In this document: piece after piece, positions 24,258 through 30,428 of the stretch
How the letters are laid out: the number at the start of each line of letters is the position of its first letter
Numbering within the stretch: position 1 is the first letter of the stretch
NCBI GenBank assembly: GCA_003537575.1
Contig: DPRS01000011.1
Span: 1-31,854, forward strand
DNA from: Oxalobacteraceae bacterium
GTDB lineage: Bacteria > Pseudomonadota > Gammaproteobacteria > Burkholderiales > Burkholderiaceae_D
Direction: 5' to 3'
Length of the DNA: 31,854 bases
Notes under the pieces: model-generated
The model's database searches: none
Seen by the model: only the letters and a program-made list of their open reading frames with translations
What the model was told of the DNA's origin: nothing
Made by a program: the position numbers and the translations under genes

Positions 24258-24457
24258 GGAAATCGGAACAGTAAAAATGCTGAATTGGCAAAAATGCCGG
24301 AAAAAATACTATTGTATAAAGCAGAATCACATTGCGCACTGTAAAATGCGATTAAATGTATTTGTCGGCAGTTGAGCCTTACTTAGAAGAATAACAAAAA
24401 ACATCCAGTATGAAATTGCCCACGTGAAGATTTCTTATCATCAAACTAGAGGTTGTT
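24258..24457. promoter_or_regulatory. Divergent ppsR-ppsA control region
   Basis: These 200 bases are much richer in A and T than the genes around them. They must hold promoters in both directions. Candidate elements include TTGTAT (24312) and TAAAAT (24342), but their spacing of 24 is too long, so I cannot name a promoter. A short palindrome GGCA-AAAA-TGCC (24287-24298) lies near the ppsR start. The ppsA start has AGAGG about eight bases upstream. Confidence 0.5.
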
Positions 24458-26890
24458 ATGTCCAATGCAGTATCTACCGGAGCCGTACAGGCTCAGGGGG
24501 GAACTTACGTCGCGTCCTTTGAGGACCTGCGCATGACCGATGTCGAATCGGTCGGCGGTAAAAATGCCTCACTGGGCGAAATGATCAGCCAGCTGGCGCA
24601 TGCCGGCGTGCGCGTGCCGGGCGGCTTTGCCACCACGGCACTGGCCTTTCGCGATTTCCTGAATCATGCTCCCGATGGCGGCAAGACGCTGGGCGAGCGC
24701 ATCGCCGCGCGCCTCGAGTCGCTCGATGTGGACGATGTGCGCTCGCTGGCCCAGGCGGGTGCGGAAATCCGCCAATGGATCGTTGAAACGCCGTTCCAGC
24801 CGCGCTTGCTGAAGGAAATTAACGAGTATTATCATCAACTTGTCGATAACTCCTCAAGTGAAGTCTCGTTTGCGGTTCGTTCCTCCGCGACCGCGGAAGA
24901 TTTACCGGATGCTTCTTTCGCCGGGCAGCAGGAAACCTTCCTGAACGTGGTCGGCATCGATAACGTGCTCGAAGCGATGAAGCACGTGTTCGCCTCGCTG
25001 TACAATGACCGCGCGATTTCCTATCGCGTGCACAAGGGCTTCACCCATGCCGAAGTGGCCCTGTCGGCCGGCGTGCAGCGCATGGTGCGCTCCGACGTCG
25101 GTGCCGCCGGCGTGATGTTTACCATCGATACCGAATCCGGTTTTCAGGACGTGGTGTTCATCACTGCCAGCTACGGTCTCGGCGAGACGGTGGTACAGGG
25201 CGCGGTCAACCCGGACGAATTCTACGTGCACAAGCCGATGCTAGCCGAAGGCAAGCTGCCCATCATCCGCCGCAACATCGGCTCCAAGCTGATCAAGATG
25301 GAATTCACCGGCGAAGCCAAGGCTGGCCGCTCGGTCAAGACCGTCGATGTGCCGATCGAGCTGCGCAACCGCTATGCGCTCAACGACGCCGAAATCGTCG
25401 AGCTGGCCAAGTACGCCGTGATCATCGAGAAGCACTACGGCCGTCCGATGGACATCGAATGGGGCAAGGATGGCCGTGACGGCAAGCTGTACATCCTGCA
25501 GGCCCGTCCGGAAACCGTGAAGTCGCAGGTCAAGGCGACCGACGTGCAGCAGCGCTTCAAGCTCAAGGGCAGCGGCACCGTGCTGGCTTCCGGCCGCGCC
25601 ATCGGCCAGAAGATCGGAGCAGGTCCGGTGCGCGTGATCCGCGATCCTTCCGAAATGGAACGCGTGCAGCCGGGCGACGTGCTGGTGGCCGACATGACCG
25701 ACCCCAACTGGGAGCCGGTGATGAAGCGCGCTTCCGCGATCGTTACCAACCGCGGCGGTCGCACCTGCCACGCGGCGATCATCGCCCGCGAACTCGGCGT
25801 GCCCGCAGTGGTCGGTTGCGGCCATGCCACCGACATGCTCAAGGATGGCACCCTGGTGACCGTTTCCTGCGCCGAAGGCGACGAGGGCAAGATCTACGAC
25901 GGCTTGCTGGAAACCGAAATCAGCGAAGTCCAGCGCGGCGAGCTGCCGGAAATCCCGGTCAAGATCATGATGAACGTGGGCAACCCGCAGCTGGCGTTCG
26001 ACTTCCAGTCCACGCCGAACGGCGGCGTCGGTCTGGCGCGCCTGGAATTCATCATCAATAACAATATCGGCGTGCACCCGAAAGCGATCCTGGAATATCC
26101 GAACATCGACCCCGACCTGAAAAAGGCGGTGGAATCGGTGGCGCGTGGCCATGCTTCGCCGAAGGCATTCTATGTCGACAAGCTGGCCGAAGGCGTGGCG
26201 ACGATTGCCGCCGCGTACTGGCCCAAGCCCGTCATCGTGCGCCTGTCGGACTTCAAGTCGAACGAGTACAAGAAGCTGATCGGCGGTTCGCGCTACGAGC
26301 CGGACGAGGAAAACCCGATGCTGGGCTTCCGCGGCGCCGCCCGTTACGTGGCCGATGACTTCGTCGAATCCTTCCAGATGGAATGCGAAGCCATGAAGCG
26401 CGTGCGCAACGACATGGGCCTGACCAATGTCGAACTCATGGTGCCCTTCGTGCGTACCGTGGGCCAGGCTAAGAAGGTGGTCGACCTGCTGGCGAAGAAT
26501 GGCTTGAAGCGCGGCGAGAACGGCCTGCGCCTGATCATGATGTGCGAAATCCCGTCCAACGCCATCCTGGCCGAACAGTTCCTCGAGCATTTCGACGGTT
26601 TCTCGATCGGTTCGAACGACCTGACCCAGTTGACCCTGGGCCTTGACCGCGACTCCGGCATGGAATTGTTGGCGGCCGACTTCGACGAGCGCGATCCGGC
26701 CGTGATTTCCCTGATTTCGAGGGCAATTGCTGCTTGTCGCGCGCAGGGCAAGTACATCGGCATCTGCGGCCAAGGACCTTCGGATCATCCGGACTTTGCC
26801 GAATGGCTGATGAAAGAGGGGATTTCCTCGATTTCCCTGAACCCGGACACGGTGCTGGATACCTGGCAAAAGCTGGCCAAGGCAAAATAG
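24458..26890 (+). CDS. ppsA: Phosphoenolpyruvate synthase
   Basis: PpsA makes PEP from pyruvate and ATP for gluconeogenesis on C3 substrates. The 810-residue protein has the ATP-grasp-like N-terminal domain (VGGKNASLGEMISQL near 32-46, AVRSSATAEDLPDASFAGQQ near 142-161). The swivelling phosphohistidine domain has GGRTCHAAIIARE, with His438. The C-terminal PEP/pyruvate barrel has SIGSNDLTQLTLGLDRDS and Cys770 in GICGQGPSDHP. Thr436, two residues before the histidine, is the residue that PpsR modifies in E. coli (Thr419, His421). All catalytic residues are present. Confidence 0.97.
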   Translation: MSNAVSTGAVQAQGGTYVASFEDLRMTDVESVGGKNASLGEMISQLAHAGVRVPGGFATTALAFRDFLNHAPDGGKTLGERIAARLESLDVDDVRSLAQAGAEIRQWIVETPFQPRLLKEINEYYHQLVDNSSSEVSFAVRSSATAEDLPDASFAGQQETFLNVVGIDNVLEAMKHVFASLYNDRAISYRVHKGFTHAEVALSAGVQRMVRSDVGAAGVMFTIDTESGFQDVVFITASYGLGETVVQGAVNPDEFYVHKPMLAEGKLPIIRRNIGSKLIKMEFTGEAKAGRSVKTVDVPIELRNRYALNDAEIVELAKYAVIIEKHYGRPMDIEWGKDGRDGKLYILQARPETVKSQVKATDVQQRFKLKGSGTVLASGRAIGQKIGAGPVRVIRDPSEMERVQPGDVLVADMTDPNWEPVMKRASAIVTNRGGRTCHAAIIARELGVPAVVGCGHATDMLKDGTLVTVSCAEGDEGKIYDGLLETEISEVQRGELPEIPVKIMMNVGNPQLAFDFQSTPNGGVGLARLEFIINNNIGVHPKAILEYPNIDPDLKKAVESVARGHASPKAFYVDKLAEGVATIAAAYWPKPVIVRLSDFKSNEYKKLIGGSRYEPDEENPMLGFRGAARYVADDFVESFQMECEAMKRVRNDMGLTNVELMVPFVRTVGQAKKVVDLLAKNGLKRGENGLRLIMMCEIPSNAILAEQFLEHFDGFSIGSNDLTQLTLGLDRDSGMELLAADFDERDPAVISLISRAIAACRAQGKYIGICGQGPSDHPDFAEWLMKEGISSISLNPDTVLDTWQKLAKAK

Positions 26891-26929
26891 TTACCGTTGT
26901 AAGGAAGGAACAGAGCACAGAGAAAGGCT

Positions 26930-26957
26930 TTGACCGATAAGGAATTTTCGTTAGACT
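26930..26957 (+). promoter_or_regulatory. Candidate sigma-70 promoter downstream of ppsA
   Basis: TTGACC (26930-26935, five of six) and TAGACT (26952-26957, four of six) are 16 bases apart. Transcription would begin near 26964 and reach the terminator at 27015-27050. Confidence 0.4.
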
Positions 26958-26963
26958 ACATTC

Positions 26964-27050
26964 CGTGCCTGCATAGCATAAAAAGTTGAAACAAGTAGTA
27001 TCAGTAGTAGCTTGAACCCCCGCTGCCTTTGGCCCGGGGGTTTTATTTTT
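26964..27050 (+). ncRNA. Candidate small RNA or attenuated leader between ppsA and the nfeD-like gene
   Basis: A promoter-like pair is followed after about 50 bases by an intrinsic terminator. The predicted transcript is about 87 nt, has no open frame with a ribosome site, and contains a 7-base direct repeat AGTAGTA (26994-27000 and 27003-27009) in a region that would be single-stranded. It could equally be the 3' end of ppsA mRNA or a leader for the gene at 27088. No RNA family was recognised. Confidence 0.3.
27015..27050 (+). terminator. Rho-independent terminator after ppsA
   Basis: A perfect 8-bp stem, AACCCCCG (27015-27022) with CGGGGGTT (27035-27042), has a 12-base loop and is followed by TTATTTTT. 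It is 124 bases beyond the ppsA stop. Confidence 0.88.
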
Positions 27051-27087
27051 GGTGCATACTGACAACATATCAAGCAATGGAGGTGCA

Positions 27088-27549
27088 ATGGCGGACTGGG
27101 TTATGTGGCTGAGCGCAGCAGGCGCGCTGATCATCCTGGAAATATTCAGCGGCACCTTCTATTTGCTGATGCTGGCGATAGGCATGGCGGCCGGCGCCTT
27201 GATTGCGCTGGCGGGAGGCGCACTGTGGCTGCAACTGCTGGCGGCAGCGGCGACGGGATCATTTGCGACGCTGGCTTTACGTCGCAGCAAGTATGGCAAA
27301 GCCGGCCGGACAGACGCTGCGCATGACCCCAACATTAATCTGGATATTGGACAGAAAGTCGCGGTCGCGCAATGGACCGAGCAAGACGGGAATGCGCCCA
27401 GCGCCCGGGTCATGTATCGCGGCGCCCAATGGGATGTAGAATTAGCACAAGGTAACCTTGCCCATCCGGGAGTGTTTACCATCGTCGAAGTGCGCGGCAG
27501 CCGGCTGATTCTCGGTTCGCGCACATCCGGCACTGCATCGGACGCCTGA
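27088..27549 (+). CDS. NfeD-like inner-membrane protein
   Basis: NfeD-family proteins are small membrane proteins whose C-terminal OB-fold domain faces the cytoplasm. They are nearly always encoded beside a stomatin/SPFH gene, as here. I chose the ATG at 27088, preceded by GGAGGT (27079-27084), over an upstream GTG at 27049 that would lie at the terminator. The 153-residue protein has three hydrophobic segments (about 5-20, 24-43 and 47-63). A soluble beta-rich domain follows (about 78-148, for example IGQKVAVAQW and ARVMYRGAQWDVEL). This is the short form without the N-terminal protease domain. Its exact job is not known; a part in organising membrane microdomains with its partner is inferred. 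Confidence 0.85.
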   Translation: MADWVMWLSAAGALIILEIFSGTFYLLMLAIGMAAGALIALAGGALWLQLLAAAATGSFATLALRRSKYGKAGRTDAAHDPNINLDIGQKVAVAQWTEQDGNAPSARVMYRGAQWDVELAQGNLAHPGVFTIVEVRGSRLILGSRTSGTASDA

Positions 27550-27575
27550 TCCGACAACAATAATGAGGGGGTAAG

Positions 27576-28499
27576 ATGGATTTCAGTTTTGGCAGTGTAT
27601 CTCTGGTCATTTTCATCCTGGCCATCGTCTTTGTCATCAAGACGATCCAGGTGGTGCCGCAGCAGCATGCCTGGGTAGTCGAGCGCCTCGGCAAGTATCA
27701 TGCGACGCTGGGGCCGGGCTTGAATATCGTCGTGCCTTTCATCGACCGGGTCGGCTACAAGCATGTCCTGAAGGAGATTCCGCTCGACGTGCCGCCGCAG
27801 GTCTGCATCACCAGGGACAATACCCAGTTGCAGGTGGATGGCATCCTGTATTTCCAGGTGACCGACCCGAAGCTGGCTTCCTACGGTTCCTCGAACTACA
27901 TTGCCGCCATCACCCAGTTGGCGCAAACCACCTTGCGCTCGGTGATCGGCCGCATGGAACTGGACAAGACTTTCGAGGAGCGCGACCATATCAACACGGC
28001 AGTGGTATCGGCCATCGACGATTCCGCCGCCAACTGGGGCGTGAAGGTGCTGCGCTACGAGATCAAGGACCTCACACCGCCGAAGGAGATCCTGCATGCG
28101 ATGCAGGCGCAGATTACCGCTGAGCGCGAGAAACGCGCGCTGATCGCGGCATCCGAAGGCCGCAAGCAGGAACAGATCAATATCGCCACCGGCGAGCGAG
28201 AAGCAGCCATCGCCAGGTCCGAGGGCGAGAAGCAGGCATCGATCAACCGCGCCCAGGGTGAGGCGGCGGCAATCCTGGCAATCGCCGAAGCCAGCGCCGA
28301 GGCGATCCGCAAGACTGCTGCGGCGATCCAGTCGCCCGGCGGCGCGGACGCTGTCAACCTGAAGGTGGCCGAGCAGTACGTCGACGCTTTCGGCGAATTG
28401 GCGCGCACCAACAATACCCTGATCGTGCCGGCGAATCTGGGCGACATGAGCAGCCTGATCGCCACCGCGATGCAGGTGGTGAAGACACAGGGGAAATAA
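27576..28499 (+). CDS. qmcA: SPFH/Band 7 (stomatin-like) membrane protein, QmcA type
   Basis: This is a membrane-anchored SPFH protein that forms large oligomers and is linked in other bacteria to membrane quality control with FtsH. The 307-residue protein has one N-terminal membrane segment (about 8-24). The Band 7 domain follows, with VVPQQHAWVVERLGKYHATL, GPGLNIVVPFIDRV and IPLDVPPQVCITRDN. A long Glu/Ala/Arg-rich coiled coil (about 178-255) ends in a helical tail. Domain order and length match QmcA/stomatin better than HflK or HflC. It lies 26 bases after the NfeD-like gene with a strong GAGGGGGT upstream. The 3' end meets smpB after five bases. Confidence 0.87.
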   Translation: MDFSFGSVSLVIFILAIVFVIKTIQVVPQQHAWVVERLGKYHATLGPGLNIVVPFIDRVGYKHVLKEIPLDVPPQVCITRDNTQLQVDGILYFQVTDPKLASYGSSNYIAAITQLAQTTLRSVIGRMELDKTFEERDHINTAVVSAIDDSAANWGVKVLRYEIKDLTPPKEILHAMQAQITAEREKRALIAASEGRKQEQINIATGEREAAIARSEGEKQASINRAQGEAAAILAIAEASAEAIRKTAAAIQSPGGADAVNLKVAEQYVDAFGELARTNNTLIVPANLGDMSSLIATAMQVVKTQGK

Positions 28500-28504
28500 G
28501 GCGG

Positions 28505-28954
28505 TTACCGGCGATTCTGCTTCATGTAGGACTGGATTTCACGCTGGGTGTCGCGCTGTTTTTCAGTGTCGCGCTTGTCATGCTGTTTCTTGCCTTTGGC
28601 CAGGCCGATTTCACATTTGACGCGTCCCTTGAGATAATGCAGGTTGAGCGGCACCATGGTATAGCCGGCGCGTTCGACCTTGCCGATCAGTTTGCTGATT
28701 TCGTTGCCGTGCAGGAGCAGCTTGCGGGTGCGCACCGGGTCCGGCGAAATATGGGTGGAGGCAGTAGGAAGAGGGCTGATGTGGGCGCCGAACAGGAACA
28801 CTTCGCCATTGCGGATAATGACATAGGCTTCCTTCAGTTGCACGCGACCGGCGCGGATCGACTTGACTTCCCAGCCTTGTAATACAATGCCCGCCTCGAA
28901 GCGTTCCTCGATGAAATAATCGAAAAAGGCTTTTTTATTGTCGACAATGGTCAT
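28505..28954 (-). CDS. smpB: SsrA-binding protein SmpB
   Basis: SmpB binds tmRNA and brings it to ribosomes stalled on broken mRNA. The 149-residue protein has the OB-type core with AGIVLQGWEVKSIRAGRVQLKEAY, LHYLKGRVKCEIGLAKGKKQHDKR, and the basic C-terminal tail that enters the mRNA channel. Length is normal for betaproteobacteria. It is divergent from ratA across 66 bases, an arrangement widespread in proteobacteria. tmRNA itself is not in this window. Confidence 0.96.
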   Translation of the reverse strand: MTIVDNKKAFFDYFIEERFEAGIVLQGWEVKSIRAGRVQLKEAYVIIRNGEVFLFGAHISPLPTASTHISPDPVRTRKLLLHGNEISKLIGKVERAGYTMVPLNLHYLKGRVKCEIGLAKGKKQHDKRDTEKQRDTQREIQSYMKQNRR

Positions 28955-29020
28955 AGGTGTGGCGAGCGGGCGCTATTATTAATGTATGAGAGTGCGATTT
29001 TATCAAACGGTGCGTAATCG

Positions 29021-29452
29021 ATGGCAGTAGTACAAAAATCGGTCCTGTTGCCATTTAGCGCGGAACAGATGTTCGCGCTGGTAAATGGCATCGAAGAATA
29101 TCCTAAATTCCTGCCCTGGTGCGGCGATACTAAAGTGTTGCAGCGCGAAGGAAACAAGGTGGTGGCGAGCATCGCCATCAATTACCATGGCGTCAAACAT
29201 GCCTTTACGACGGAAAACGTCAACCAGCAGCCTACCCAGATCAAGATAACGCTGGTGGAAGGGCCTTTCCGTCACCTTGACGGTACCTGGATATTCAAGC
29301 CTCTGCGCGCCGACGCCTGCAAGGTCGAACTGGATTTGCATTATGAGTTTTCCAGCAAGATTCTGGAAAAGATGATCGGCCCGGTTTTCCATATCATCGC
29401 CAATAACATGGTCGATGCCTTTTGCAAGCGCGCCGAGGAAGTCTATGTCTAA
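29021..29452 (+). CDS. ratA: RatA/Coq10-type START-domain protein
   Basis: Members of this family are START-like lipid-binding proteins. The E. coli relative RatA (PasT) has been reported to block 70S ribosome assembly when overproduced, while others act like Coq10 in ubiquinone function. The 143-residue protein has SVLLPFSAEQMFALVNGIEEYPKFLPWC, GPFRHLDGTWIF and the long C-terminal helix MIGPVFHIIANNMVDAFCKRA, all typical. It overlaps the next gene by 8 bases. Calling the pair a toxin-antitoxin system is not supported by sequence alone. Confidence 0.92.
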   Translation: MAVVQKSVLLPFSAEQMFALVNGIEEYPKFLPWCGDTKVLQREGNKVVASIAINYHGVKHAFTTENVNQQPTQIKITLVEGPFRHLDGTWIFKPLRADACKVELDLHYEFSSKILEKMIGPVFHIIANNMVDAFCKRAEEVYV

Positions 29453-29747
29453 TCCCGCAGACAAGATCATGGTGCAGGTGTGCTATGCCAGGCCCGGCAA
29501 GGCCTTTCTGGAAGATGTGCTGGTGGCTTCGGACGCCACGCTGGAACAGGCGATCCGGACCAGTGGCGTGCTCTCCAGCGCCCCGGAGATCGATCTGGCC
29601 GTCTATAAAGTCGGCATTTATGGCAAGCTCAAGACGCTGGATGCCATCCTGCGCGAGCGTGACCGCATCGAAATTTACCGTCCCTTGCAGGCCGATCCGA
29701 AAGAGGCGCGACGCCGCCGTGTATTCAAAAAGGAAAAAGCCCGCTGA
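29445..29747 (+). CDS. rnfH: RnfH-family ubiquitin-like protein (RatB)
   Basis: This is a small beta-grasp protein of the UPF0125/RnfH family, named from rnf gene clusters and called RatB beside ratA. Its function is unknown. I chose the ATG at 29445, overlapping the end of ratA, because the protein then begins with a short lead and the conserved VQVCYARPGKAFLEDV. The earlier ATG at 29415 lies deep in ratA. The 100-residue product has IDLAVYKVGIYGKLKTLDAILRERDRIEIYRPL, which is the family core (nt about 29588-29686), and a basic tail ending in KKEKAR. Its stop codon lies in the loop of the terminator. Confidence 0.9.
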   Translation: MSNPADKIMVQVCYARPGKAFLEDVLVASDATLEQAIRTSGVLSSAPEIDLAVYKVGIYGKLKTLDAILRERDRIEIYRPLQADPKEARRRRVFKKEKAR

Positions 29748-29761
29748 GCGCGGGCTTTTTT
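29734..29761. terminator. Bidirectional Rho-independent terminator
   Basis: An 11-bp perfect stem, AAAAAGCCCGC (29734-29744) with GCGGGCTTTTT (29750-29760), has a 5-base loop holding the rnfH stop codon. The A-run and T-run make it usable from both strands, so it can end rnfH (plus) and the gene that stops at 29779 (minus). Confidence 0.92.
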
Positions 29762-29778
29762 AATGCCAATCCGCTGTT

Positions 29779-30276
29779 TTATTTGCAGCCTGCCAGCGTA
29801 CGGCTGGCTTCCTGGATTTCACGATTGCGCTGCTCATCGCTCATGAATACCCGCTCGCCATTCTTGTCGATGCTGGCCAGCCGCTGGCCCGATTCCAGCG
29901 CGCGCTGGTAACTGCGGGCAGTTTCGCAATTCTTTGCCTTGTCGCGGGCAGCCTGGGCTTCCTGCGCCGCTTTTTGTTCCTTTTCGGCTTGCTCGGCGCG
30001 GCGTTTCTGGAAGTCGGCATTCCTGTCCGCGAGGCTTGGCGGCGCCTTGGCAGCGTTGTCGTCAGCGGCACTGGCCGCCGGAGCGGATGCTGCCGGGGCA
30101 TATGCTTTGCCTGGCTGCTTCAGGATTTTGTTCTTCGGCACAGATGCCGGCGGTGGCATATCCGAAAACTGCTTGCTGCCTTTTTCATCGATCCAGACAT
30201 ATTGCCCCCAGGCGGCAGAAGCAAAAGCGAACAGGGCGAGGCTGGCGGCAAGCTGTTTTACGCGGCTGAAATGCAT
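29779..30276 (-). CDS. Secreted DUF4124-domain protein, function unknown
   Basis: The 165-residue precursor has a signal peptide (MHFSRVKQLAASLALFAFAS, cleaved near AWG-Q at about 24). A short N-terminal domain YVWIDEKGSKQFSDMPPP follows, which is the DUF4124 pattern common in beta- and gammaproteobacteria. Next comes an Ala/Pro-rich linker and a highly charged helix (about 90-125, rich in Glu, Lys, Arg and Gln). The C-terminal part has two cysteines (about 121 and 164) that could pair in the periplasm. I chose the ATG at 30276, because the longer frame has no signal-like start. It is divergent from guaB. No function can be assigned. Confidence 0.82.
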   Translation of the reverse strand: MHFSRVKQLAASLALFAFASAAWGQYVWIDEKGSKQFSDMPPPASVPKNKILKQPGKAYAPAASAPAASAADDNAAKAPPSLADRNADFQKRRAEQAEKEQKAAQEAQAARDKAKNCETARSYQRALESGQRLASIDKNGERVFMSDEQRNREIQEASRTLAGCK

Positions 30277-30372
30277 GGTAAATCCTTGAGTGAGCGGTCT
30301 TGCGATTTCGCCACGCTTTACCGGGGATGTCAATCCATGGCTCGCCTGCGCCAGGTGCATTTGCTGCAATAA

Positions 30373-30402
30373 AACGACGTTTATTATGGTTTTCTGTATA
30401 AT
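30373..30402 (+). promoter_or_regulatory. Candidate sigma-70 promoter for guaB
   Basis: A perfect TATAAT (30397-30402) lies 26 bases before the guaB start. The -35 is poor (AACGAC or ACGACG at 30373-30379). A ribosome site AGGA (30419-30422) precedes the ATG by six bases. Confidence 0.55.
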
Positions 30403-30428
30403 TGCGCTTTGCGCCTATAGGAAATGCT

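Noticed and set aside
24287..24298. Palindrome GGCA-AAAA-TGCC near the ppsR start as an operator
   Set aside because: A four-base arm is too short to be significant without conservation data.
24346..24375. A 9-codon frame in the ppsR-ppsA gap
   Set aside because: It has no Shine-Dalgarno and no attenuator structure after it. It is likely chance in AT-rich DNA.
25241..26869. A 542-codon open frame antisense to ppsA
   Set aside because: It has the His/Arg/Gln/Val-rich composition typical of the reverse strand of a GC-rich gene, and no recognisable motif. PpsA is certain.
29021..29747. ratA-rnfH as a true toxin-antitoxin module
   Set aside because: The names come from overexpression work in E. 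coli. The conserved smpB-ratA-rnfH order and the START and beta-grasp folds fit housekeeping roles equally well, so no addiction system is claimed.
30404..30414. GCGC-TTT-GCGC hairpin in the guaB leader
   Set aside because: The stem has only four self-complementary base pairs and a three-base loop, expected often by chance in this GC content. No known guaB leader element was recognised.
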